This document shows, piece by piece, positions 37,901 through 48,160 of a DNA stretch of 64,000 nt. The notes under the pieces were generated by a model. That model was given only the letters and a program-made list of their open reading frames with translations, ran no database searches and was not told the origin of the DNA. Positions within the stretch are counted from its first letter, which is position 1; each line of letters begins with the position of its first letter. The position numbers and the translations under genes were made by a program. The stretch comes from Phlebotomus papatasi (Eukaryota; Arthropoda; Insecta; Diptera; Psychodidae): assembly GCF_024763615.1 (NCBI RefSeq), contig NW_026604597.1:62001-126000 (forward strand). Direction: 5' to 3'.

Positions 37901-37990
37901 TGAGGCTAGATTTGTGCAAAATTTCAATTGAAAATAAGCAAAATTGAATGAGAATTTCATAAGTATTTTAAAATATTTAAAGTTGATTAT
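34941..37990. repeat. 22/23-mer HOR, copy 2
   Basis: Second copy of 31606-34800. It contains a 146-bp monomer with AAAAAACC near 36.09 kb that is not in copy 1. The copies part company at about 34.80 and 37.99 kb. Confidence 0.75.
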
Positions 37991-38564
37991 CTCGAATAGT
38001 ACGGGATAGAGGGGTCTCAAACTATGCATCCATTTAGAGCCCCCCTGAGGATAGATTTGTGCAAAATTTCAATTGAGAATAAGCAAAATTGAATGAGAAT
38101 TTCATAAGTATTTTAAAATCTTTAAAGTTGATTATCTCGAATAGTACGGGATAGAGGGGTCTCAAACTATGCATCCATTTAGAGCCCCCCTGAGGATAGA
38201 TTTGTGCAAAATTTCAATTGAAAATAAGCAAAATTGAATGAGAATTTCATAAGTGTTTGAAAATCTTTAAAGTTGATTATCTCGAATAGTACGGGATAGA
38301 GGGGTCTCAAACTGTGCACCCATTCAGAGCCCCCCTGAGGATAGATTTGTGCAAAATTTCAATTGAAAATAAGCAAAATTGAATGAGAATCTCATAAGTG
38401 TTTAAAAATCTTTAAAGTTGATTATCTCGAATAGTACGGGATAGAGGGGTTTCAAACTGTGCACCCATTTAGAGCCCCCCTGAGGATAGATTTGTGCAAA
38501 ATTTCAATTGAAAATAAGCAAAATTGAATGAGAATTTCATAAATGTTTAAAAATCTTTAAAGTT

Positions 38565-38762
38565 CCCAAGTAGCAAAAATGTGGCATTATAACGTCATCG
38601 TTTTCGTATGGTAATAGTAATTAATTGGTGCACCCGCACGTCATACTCTCGAAGTGGGGAATAACCTCCACGTTATAAAGGGGTAAGGAAAGCGACACAA
38701 CTTACCATTTTGGTAAGTTTTCTAACGATCGTGTTACGTTTGTTTCACGTCGCTTCTTACCT
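38565..38762 (+). repeat. Left end of the second transposon: TIR and ACGT-bearing subterminal region
   Basis: After the 14-bp TIR come several ACGT-centred motifs: TATAACGTCAT, CGCACGTCAT, CCACGTTATA, TTACGTTTG and TTCACGTCGC. GGTAATAG and CGCACGTCA occur in the same order in the inverted right end, so the inverted similarity extends in patches to about 90 bp. Confidence 0.6.
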
Positions 38763-41095
38763 CTTTTCTATTCATCTCTTTCTATCCCACCTTAAAATTT
38801 TTTCTCTCTCTTCGTTTTCCTTTTTATTTCCATGGCGCAAAATTCTATCATGAAATCTCTCACTGCAAATATTTCAATAATAAGCGCACAAATATCGCGG
38901 GATTTCACTGATTTTATATAATATATAGAACATGCCAATGTCGTTTATCGACATAGATTTTATCGATTAATGATATAAAATACTTCCCACTCAGAAAAAA
39001 AGCAATATTAAATATTTTTTTAGTTGAAATAATTGTGGAAATTCCCTGAAAATTTTTGCAGCATTACTCATAATTTCTTACAAGTTATTACAACTATTTG
39101 ATCAGAAAAATAATTTTCAAAATCAATTAAATTTTGTATAAAACTGATTATAAAATCGTTCTTAAAATTTTGAATTCCCGCGCTAGAAAATCTCATGGCG
39201 CATTCACCCCAATAAAAGTGTGTCCTCGGATAGTCGTGCGACATATCTTCAATTCCAAGGACGAATTCTCTTACAGTACGTAGGTTTATAATAGAATATT
39301 TTACAAAATAATGGCAGACTCTTTAAATATTTCTGTAGAATTTTGTGTAAAATTTCTGTAGAATTTGTGAAATAAAATTGTTCCGAATAAGCCATCATTT
39401 ACTTTAACCGGAACTTAGAATATATAACAATAGAGAGAATAAGAAAAACAATAGAAAGGAATCTGAAAATTAATTAATTGTTAATGGCCTGACAGTTTTA
39501 TTTTTCCGTAACCTTACTTTCTGAGAATCTTCTCCTTTCATTAGTTCCAATCGATTCAATCAATGTCTTTGTATTCAATGATACATTCAAATATCAGAAA
39601 CAAATATCAAACTTAAGAGTTATTTTAGCAGCTTCAGATCACTTAGAATCAACAAAATTTAGAGAACAATAAATCACGTTTTCACTTAAATTTTTTTTTC
39701 AGAAGCATGACAAATGTTTGTGGAACTTCTTAACGTTGTGAAAATCGTTTGGCAAACGAAAAAAATATAAATTAGTGGAACTCGTTTTTCTTCAGATTAG
39801 TCTTTGGTCAGCTTGGGGCTTATTGGAAGCCGAGAAGCAGAATTTCTTCTGTAAAGTTTTGAAACCAACCAACTCCCTAAACTGAAACTAGCATACTATT
39901 GTTTTTTCTGTTATACTGGTGATTATGAGAAGTTATGTAGTTAGGCTGGAAATAAATTGCCATACAGCTTACTAGATTAGCTTGGCAATCTTGCTCTCTC
40001 TTTTTGACTAGCCTATCCCCAATGAAATGTAAAACATATTGTAAAATCCGTAACATACAACCAGTGAAAGGACATTTCCACCGTTTAGTCCTGGAGGTTG
40101 GAATCAACGCTAAGATGGCGGTGGCCGCATGGGGGGTGGGAAAGATCAAGAATGAGATAAAATAAATTCAATTCAATTCAAATTCAAGCCGGAGGATCAC
40201 GTCTGAGATTTTGAGGATTTTAGAGATGCCCTATTGAATGTTGCTAGAAAGAGAATGCTCTACATGGCAGCGGGACTGTTGGAGTTTAGGAGATCTATTC
40301 TTGAAGTCATCTTTGGGATTTTTCATGAACTACGCTTCTAACTACGCTTAGAGCAGTTCGGACACTGAATTCTGGAGTGTTCTGCCCAAATTAGAACTTA
40401 ATTTGTCAAACCCCGATGATTTTACCCAATCGAGGCCACAGATGGGTTTCTTCACTCCCTGTCGATTTGCCAGAATGCATTTATTACAGAGGTGGGAGCT
40501 CTCCTGCCCATATTCATAGCAATATTTAAAAAAAAAAACACTTTTGAAAGTAATAATATATTTTAATTAATTTTTATTTTGAATTTTAAAACAGTTATGT
40601 AATAAAAATTTAAAGTATCGTTGTCTTCTCTAGGAAGATATGGTATCGGTGCATTCGTTTCCTCAACAACATTTAAATTACATTTTATTACTTAGGACAA
40701 CATTTTAATAAATCACTTTTAAAATATTTTCAGTTTTTAAATTCTGAATTTTCTAAATTTGTGCTATTCATTAATATTTTTTTAAGTAATCTTACTTTTT
40801 TATTATTTTTATATGAAATATGTGAAAGCAATATTTTTTACCAAAAATTTTGTTTTTGAATATTAAAAGTGTAATATAAAAAATTAAAATACTAAAATTA
40901 TAAAATTATTTGTCGCCGGACGTTCGTACGATATCCACAGAATCTATTGCCTTTTTATTCGTGTTGAAAAATTGCAGACACTTTGTTATAGGGCTGAATT
41001 GGCAGCAGAAACGCCATGAGTGTCAGTGTCTCCGCTCGCTGTCAGTTTTGTTTATTCTCGTTCTGCTGTGGTTTTTGTGATAATTATAAAGAAAA
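38763..41095. other. Non-coding interior of the second transposon
   Basis: Mostly AT-rich sequence with no recognisable gene. There is a 90-codon minus-strand open frame at 39877-40149, which resembles nothing I know. A short GC-richer patch lies near 40.08-40.14 kb, a run of A at about 40.53 kb, and strongly AT-rich sequence from 40.5 to 40.9 kb. No tRNA, hairpin or tandem repeat stood out. Confidence 0.6.
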
Positions 41096-41810
41096 ATGGC
41101 ATTTAAGGTATTAAAAATAGTAGAAACTGAGCTAGTGTACACAGAGGCTGTAACTTCTTGATGGTAGCTAATGGAATTCCGTCCCGGACAACTTCTGGCA
41201 GCGTTTAGCGTTTTAGATCGAACGCAATTTCCCTTCCAGGTTTGTACAACTAAAAAAGGCTACTTCACGAATTTATAACTTTTCTTGTATTTTTCTTTCA
41301 GGAGAAAATTGAATTACGTGTCCATGTATAGTGATTTTGACTCATGATGAAACCTTCAGAAAAGCAATTGACGTGAAGTTTCTTGTGGAAAAGGTGAGCA
41401 CAGACAGTGATGATGAGAAAATAGTGCTCCTAGAAGGCGCAGGACACATTAGGGAAGCCCTGACAGCCCTGAAAGTCCATCAGACCCATTAGGCTACAAC
41501 AAGATGATAGCAGAGTTCCTCCCAGCTTAAAAGACGAACACTGTTGTGCAGTGACACCCAAGAAGACGCAGAATTAAATTTTCAGACGCAGAGTATTTCG
41601 CGACAGGAAAACCTTGCAAATCTTCAGATTTCTGCTGGCCACATGAATCTAGGTTCAGAAAGGAAAATTCTGCAATCTGAAGACTCAAATGTTGTGCGTG
41701 TTGTGCCTTCTGATCATCTTTCAATGCTGGAGAATTTTCAGGAGATTTATTTAACTAATTCTTGGTGCACATGTACAGGTACAAGACGAAACTTCATCTC
41801 AATCGTGTAA
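41096..41810 (+). pseudogene. Decayed plus-strand gene of the second transposon, DUF4806-protein-like
   Basis: ATG at 41096 opens MAFKVLKIVETELVYTEAV and is stopped by TGA at 41159-41161. Likely exon 1 remains continue to 41239. A 62-bp intron with GT at 41240-41241 and a pyrimidine-rich AG at 41300-41301 is plausible. After it, one frame reads THDETFRKAIDVKFLVEKV followed by an acidic SDDE stretch. This resembles the N-terminal region of insect DUF4806-containing proteins as I remember them (a Trp/Pro motif, then a 'tYekA' helix and acidic linker). A donor-like AAG/GTGAGC is at 41394. The last open stretch (41544-41810; Gln/Ser-rich, no domain recognised) ends with TAA at 41808-41810 just before AATAAA. 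Family assignment is from memory and tentative; the gene is broken by stops. Confidence 0.45.
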
Positions 41811-41817
41811 AAATAAG

Positions 41818-41823
41818 AATAAA
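41818..41823 (+). terminator. Polyadenylation signal of the plus-strand gene
   Basis: AATAAA begins 8 bases after the TAA at 41808-41810 that closes the last open stretch of the plus-strand gene. Position is reasonable for a 3' end, and it supports the view that 41544-41810 is a terminal exon. Confidence 0.4.
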
Positions 41824-41869
41824 TAAACGTCTATGTTATTAAGTGATAAGAATCTATTTCACAAAGGTA

Positions 41870-42313
41870 AAAACCAAAAATACTGGATAAATGTGAGAAA
41901 GCATAACCTCACTCTTTCACAAGGGAACATCCCAATCCAATACCTTCTGCATTTCCCCTTGTCACAATAACCAGACACAACTTCACAATTTGTGGTGGAA
42001 CTCCTACTTTCTCGATAATTCAAAAAAGAATTGGCCAGAGCTGCGTTTTAGATGACATGCAGATTGGAAAACCATCAACATGAAGCTGGAATGTGATCTT
42101 TATATCCTGGCTCAGATCATCAAACATTGTTGATTTTATTGAGTTGTGACAGAATTCTCCAGAACAAATCCTCTTCACAGCAATGTTATTTGGCATTTCT
42201 ATAAAGGTGCAGGAATACTTTGGAAGATATTGTAGTGTTGGCGCTGTTTTACATATCAAAAATCCTTTCAACCAAAGAGTTTTAGAAATCTTGACTTTCT
42301 TCCACGGCATCAT
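41870..42313 (-). pseudogene. Decayed minus-strand gene of the second transposon ('VDGFP...WPIL' family)
   Basis: A 97-codon open frame reads leftward from ATG at 42313, about 430 bp from the right TIR, to a stop at 42020-42022. In order it shows LPKY, a GEFCH motif, then LHVDGFPICMSSKTQLWPIL. These match, by memory, a conserved order (LPKDxRTLL, GEYxHFG, LQxNIDGLPLxKSS, FWPIL, then VxGIYxGKGKP) seen in uncharacterised proteins of insects and cnidarians that I associate with DNA transposons. A frameshift follows at about 42018. In another frame, about 41985-41880 continues as VVSGYCDKGK, the expected next motif, which supports real homology. The rest of the protein is lost. It converges with the plus-strand gene. 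I do not know its catalytic activity. Confidence 0.5.
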
Positions 42314-42527
42314 CTTTCATTTACATACGCACTTGACTCTCGCTCTTCACGTGCTCACGTTACGATAATGCGTAGACGAATATGTATAATCTTTTATTTT
42401 TTTCATTTTTATTTGACCATTTTCACAAACTTCACTTCAAATGTGTAAATAATTTGATTTGAATTTGACAAGAACTGTTGAAAAGCGTGTGTGACAAATT
42501 AACGTCAACTTAAGGTATATTTTCTTT

Positions 42528-42741
42528 CCACAAGTAACGTAACTGTTTGAGAAAATAGTTTCAAAAAAATTACGTTATTATGACTTAGCTGATTTCACGT
42601 TATTAATTAAAGTAACTACAACGTTATATTTAGGTAATAAGGGTTTACTAATCTCAGAGCAACTCGACGTAAGTTTAGTGACGTGCGACTACCGTTTCCA
42701 TTACCTCAATTTGGCACTATAGTAATATTTTGCCACTTGGG
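42528..42741 (-). repeat. Right end of the second transposon: TIR and ACGT-bearing subterminal region
   Basis: It contains AGTAACGTAAC, ATTACGTTATT, TTCACGTTATT, CAACGTTATAT, CGACGTAAG and GTGACGTGCG before the terminal TIR. Read inverted, GGTAATGG and CGCACGTCA occur in the same order as in the left end. Spacing fits repeated transposase-binding sites, but this is inference. Confidence 0.6.
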
Positions 42742-45700
42742 TTAATTATCTCGAATAGTATGGGATAGAGGGGTCTCAAATTATGCACCCATTTAGAGCC
42801 CCCCTGAGGCTAGATTTGTGCAAAATTTCAATTGAAAATAAGCAAAATTGAATGAGAATTTCATAAGTATTTTAAAATCTTTAAAGTTGATTATCTCGAA
42901 TAGTACGGGATAGAGGGGTCTCAAACTGTGCACCCATTTAGAGCCCCCCTGAGGATAGATTTGTGCAAAATTTCAATTGAAAATAAGCAAAATTGAATGA
43001 GAATTTCATAAGTATTTTAAAATCTTTAAAGTTGATTATCTCGAATAGTACGGGATAGAGGGGTCTCAAACTGTGCACCCATTCAGAGCCCCCTTGAGGA
43101 TAGATTTGTGCAAAATTTCAATTGAAAATAAGCAAAATTGAATGAGAATTTCATAAGTATTTTAAAATATTTAAAGTTGATTATCTCGAATAGTACGGGA
43201 TAGAGGGGTCTCAAACTATGCACCTATTTAGAGCCCCCCTGAGGATAGATTTGTGCAAAATTTCAATTGAAAATAAGCAAAATTGAATGAGAATTTCATA
43301 AGTGTTTTAAAATCTTTAAAGTTAATTATCTCGAATAGTATGGGATAGAGGGGTCTCAAATTATGCACCCATTCAGAGCCCCCCTGAGGATAGATTTGTG
43401 CAAAATTTCAATTGAAAATAAGCAAAATTGAATGAGAATTTCATAAGTGTTTAAAAATCTTTAAAGTTGATTATCTCGAATAGTACGGGATAGAGGGGTC
43501 TCAAACTATGCATCCATTTAGAGCCAACCTGAGGCTAGATTTGTGCAAAATTTCAATTGAAAATAAGCAAAATTGAATGAGAATTTCATAAGTGTTTGAA
43601 AATCTTTAAAGTTGATTATCTCGAATAGTACGGGATAGAGGGGTCTCAAACTGTGCACCCATTCAGAGCCCCCTTGAGGATAGATTTGTGCAAAATTTCA
43701 ATTGAAAATATGCAAAATTGAATGAGAATTTCATAAGTATTTTAAAATATTTAAAGTTGATTATCTCGAATAGTACGGGATAGAGGGGTCTCAAATTGTG
43801 CACCCATTTAGAGCCCCCCTGAGGATAGATTTGTGCAAAATTTCAATTGAAAATAAGCAAAATTGAATGAGAATTTCATAAGTGTTTTAAAATCTTTAAA
43901 GTTAATTATCTCGAATAGTATGGGATAGAGGGGTCTCAAATTATGCACCCATTCAGAGCCCCCCTGAGGATAGATTTGTGCAAAATTTCAATTGAAAATA
44001 AGCAAAATTGAATGAGAATTTCATAAGTGTTTAAAAATCTTTAAAGTTGATTATCTCGAATAGTACGGGATAGAGGGGTCTCAAACTGTGCACCCATTCA
44101 GAGCCCCCTTGAGGATAGATTTGTGCAAAATTTCAATTGAAAATATGCAAAATTGAATGAGAATTTCATAAGTATTTTAAAATATTTAAAGTTGATTATC
44201 TCGAATAGTACGGGATAGAGGGGTCTCAAATTGTGCACCCATTTAGAGCCCCCCTGAGGATAGATTTGTGCAAAATTTCAATTGAAAATAAGCAAAATTG
44301 AATGAGAATTTCGTAAGTGTTTTAAAATCTTTAAAGTTAATTATCTCGAATAGTATGGGATAGAGGGGTCTCAAATTATGCACCCATTCAGAGCCCCCCT
44401 GAGGATAGATTTGTGCAAAATTTCAATTGAAAATAAGCAAAATTGAATGAGAATTTCATAAGTGTTTGAAAATCTTTAAAGTTGATTATCTCGAATAGTA
44501 CGGGATAGAGGGGTCTCAAACTGAGCACCCATTTAGAGCCCCCCTGAGGCTAGATTTGTGCAAAATTTCAAATGAAAATAAGCAAAATTGAATGAGAATT
44601 TCATAAATGTTTAAAAATCTTTAAAGTTAATTATCTCGAATAGTATGGGATAGAGGGGTCTCAAATTATGCACCTATTTAGAGCCCCCCTGAGGCTAGAT
44701 TTGTGCAAAATTTCAATTGAAAATAAGCAAAATTGAATGAGAATTTCATAAGTATTTTAAAATCTTTAAAGTTGATTATTTCGAATAGTACGGGATAGAG
44801 GTGTCTCAAACTATGCATCCATTTAGAGCCAACCTGAGGATAGATTTGTGCAAAATTTCAATTGAAAATAAGCAAAATTGAATGAGAATTTCATAAGTGT
44901 TTAAAAATCTTTAAAGTTGATTATCTCGAATAGTACGGGATAGAGGGGTCTCAAACTATGCACCTATTTAGAGCCCCCCTTAGGCTAGATTTGTGCAAAA
45001 TTTCAAATGAAAATAAGCAAAATTGAATGAGAATTTCATAAGTATTTTAAAATATTTAAAGTTGATTATCTCGAATAGTACGGGATAGAGGGGTCTCAAA
45101 TTATGCACCCATTCAGAGCCCCCCTGAGGATAGATTTGTGCAAAATTTCAATTGAAAATAAGCAAAATTGAACGAGAATTTCATAAGTGTTTAAAAATCT
45201 TTAAAGTTGATTATCTCGAATAGTACGGGATAGAGGGGTCTCAAACTATGCATCCATTTAGAGCCAACCTGAGGCTAGATTTGTGCAAAATTTCAATTGA
45301 AAATAAGCAAAATTGAATGAGAATTTCACAAGTGTTTGAAAATCTTTAAAGTTGTTTATCTCGAATAGTACTGGATAGAGGGGTCTCAAATTATGCACCT
45401 ATTTAGAGCCCCCCTGAGGCTAGATTTGTGCAAAATTTCAATTGAAACTAAGCAAAATTGAATGAGAATTTCATAAGTGTTTTAAAATCTTTAAAGTTAA
45501 TTATCTCGAATAGTATGGGATAGAGGGGTCTCAAATTATGCACCCATTTAGAGCCCCCCTGAGGCTAGATTTGTGCAAAATTTCAATTGAAAATAAGCAA
45601 AATTGAATGAGAATTTCATAAGTGTTTTAAAATCTTTAAAGTTAATTATCTCGAATAGTATGGGATAGAGGGGTCTCAAATTATGCACCCATTCAGAGCC

Positions 45701-48160
45701 CCCCTGAGGATAGATTTGTGCAAAATTTCAATTGAAAATAAGCAAAATTGAATGAGAATTTCATAAGTGTTTAAAAATCTTTAAAGTTGGTTATCTCGAA
45801 TAGTACGGGATAGAGGGGTCTCAAACTATGCACCTATTTAGAGCCCCCCTTAGGCTAGATTTGTGCAAAATTTCAAATGAAAATAAGCAAAATTGAATGA
45901 GAATTTCATAAGTATTTTAAAATATTTAAAGTTGATTATCTCGAATAGTACGGGATAGAGGGGTCTCAAACTATGCACCTATTTAGAGCCCCCCTGAGGC
46001 TAGATTTGTGCAAAATTTCAATTGAAAATAAGCAAAATTGAATGAGAATTTCATAAGTGTTTTAAAATCTTTAAAGTTGATTATCTCGAATAGTATGGGA
46101 TAGAGGGGTCTCAAATTATGCACCCATTTAGAGCCCCCCTGAGGCTAGATTTGTGCAAAATTTCAATTGAAAATAAGCAAAATTGAATGAGAATTTCATA
46201 AGTGTTTTAAAATCTTTAAAGTTAATTATCTCGAATAGTATGGGATAGAGGGGTCTCAAATTATGCACCCATTCAGAGCCCCCCTGAGGATAGATTTGTG
46301 CAAAATTTCAATTGAAAATAAGCAAAATTGAATGAGAATTTCATAAGTATTTTTAAATATTTAAAGTTGATTATCTCGAATAGTACGGGATAGAGGGGTC
46401 TCAAACTATGCATCCATTTAGAGCCAACCTGAGGATAGATTTATGCAAAATTTCAATTGAAAATAAGCAAAATTGAATGAGAATTTCATAAGTGTTTGAA
46501 AATCTTTAAAGTTAATTATCTCGAATAGTATGGGATAGAGGGGTCTCAAATTATGCACCCATTTAGAGCCCCCCAGAGGCTAGATTTGTGCAAAATTTCA
46601 ATTGAAAATAAGCAAAATTGAATGAGAATTTCATAAGTATTTTAAAATATTTAAAGTTGATTATCTCGAATAGTACGGGATAGAGGGGTCTCAAACTATG
46701 CACCCGTTTAGAGCCAACCTGAGGATAGATTTATGCAAAATTTCAATTGAAAATAAGCAAAATTGAATGAGAATTTCATTAGTGTTTGAAAATCTTTAAA
46801 GTTGATTATCTCGAATAGTACGGGATAGAGGGGTCTCAAACTGTGCACCCATTCAGAGCCCCCCTGAGGATAGATTTGTGCAAAATTTCAAATGAAAATA
46901 ATCAAAATTGAATGAGAATTTCATAAGTATTTTAAAATATTTAAAGTTGATTATCTCGAATAGTACGGGATAGAGGGGTCTCAAACTATGCACCCATTTA
47001 GAGCCCCCCTGAGGCTAGATTTGTGCAAAATTTCAATTGAAAATAAGCATAATTGAATGAGAATTTCATAAGTATTTTAAAATATTTAAAGTTGATTATC
47101 TCGAATAGTACGGGATAGAGAGGTCTCAAACTATGCATCCATTTAGAGCCCCCCTGAGGATAGATTTGTGCAAAATTTCAATTGAAAATAAGCAAAATTG
47201 AATGAGAATTTCATAAGTATTTTAAAACCTTTAAAGTTGATTATCTCGAATAGTACGGGATAGAGGGGTCTCAAACTATGCACCCATTTAGAGCCCCCCT
47301 GAGGCTAGATTTGTGCAAAATTTCAATTGAAAATAAGCAAAATTGAATGAGAATTTCATAAGTGTTTTAAAATCTTTAAAGTTAATTATCTCGAATAGTA
47401 TGGGATAGAGGGGTCTCAAATTATGCACCCATTTAGAGCCCCCCTGAGGCTAGATTTGTGCAAAATTTCAATTGAAAATAAGCAAAATTGAATGAGAATT
47501 TCATAAGTGTTTTAAAATCTTTAAAGTTAATTATCTCGAATAGTATGGGATAGAGGGGTCTCAAATTATGCACCCATTTAGAGCCCCCCTGAGGCTAGAT
47601 TTGTGCAAAATTTCAATTGAAAATAAGCAAAATTGAATGAGAATTTCATAAGTGTTTTAAAATTTTCAAAGTTGATTATCTCGAATAGTACGGGATAGAG
47701 GGGTCTCAAACTATGCACCTATTTAGAGCCCCCCTTAGGCTAGATTTGTGCAAAATTTCAAAAGAAAATAAGCAAAATTGAATGAGAATTTCATAAGTGT
47801 TTTAAAATTTTTAAAGTTGATTATCTCGAATAGTACGGAATAGAGGGGTCTCAAACTGTGCACCTATTTAGAGCCCCCCTTAGGCTAGATTTGTGCAAAA
47901 TTTCAATTGAAAATAAGCAAAATTGAATGAGAATTTCATAAGTGTTTAAAAATCTTTAAAGTTGATTATCTCGAATAGTACGGGATAGAGGGGTCTCAAA
48001 CTATGCACCCATTCAGAGCCTCCCTGAGGATAGATTTGTGCAAAATTTCAATTGAAAATAAGCAAAATTGAATGAGAATTTCATAAGTGTTTAAAAATCT
48101 TTAAAGTTGATTATCTCGAATAGTACGGGATAGAGGGGTCTCAAACTGTGCACCCATTCA

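Larger units (their letters stand above)
26625..38564. repeat. 145-bp satellite array, block 2 (about 82 monomers)
   Basis: Resumes at monomer position 67, exactly where block 1 stopped, and runs to the TT before the second transposon. It is dominated by two overlapping duplication layers (26-mer and 22/23-mer). The rare TTATGTCG variant occurs at 26821, 27691, 30591 and 31460. About seven monomers carry TTTCG. Confidence 0.98.
38565..42741. mobile_element. Unclassified terminal-inverted-repeat DNA transposon, 4177 bp
   Basis: A unique segment bounded by CCCAAGTAGCAAAA on the left and the inverse of CCCAAGTGGCAAAA on the right (13 of 14 identical). It sits between TT (38563-38564) and TT (42742-42743); removing the element and one TT restores the satellite text AAAGTTAATTATC. 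It holds two decayed, convergent genes in its right third and about 2.4 kb of non-coding sequence on the left. A 3-bp GTT duplication with the right end at 42740 fits equally well. Neither gene remnant lets me name a superfamily with confidence. Confidence 0.85.

Noticed and set aside
39877..40149. Minus-strand 90-codon open frame in the second transposon
   Set aside because: No recognised domain, no flanking splice or polyadenylation context I could defend; kept only as a note in the non-coding interior.
40520..40545. Poly(A) run as the 3' end of a retrotransposon or processed pseudogene
   Set aside because: A run of about a dozen A in an AT-rich region with no upstream coding trace and no target duplication found.
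41527..41724. Minus-strand 65-codon frame opposite the plus-strand relic
   Set aside because: Lies entirely antisense to the better supported terminal exon at 41544-41810, which is followed by AATAAA.
42183..42368. Plus-strand 61-codon frame opposite the minus-strand relic
   Set aside because: Antisense to the frame carrying VDGFP and WPIL motifs; no independent support.
38565..42741. piggyBac or Kolobok assignment for the second transposon because TTAA is at the target
   Set aside because: Only TT (or GTT) is duplicated; the left flank lacks the AA that a TTAA duplication would leave, and neither relic shows a piggyBac or THAP motif that I recognise.
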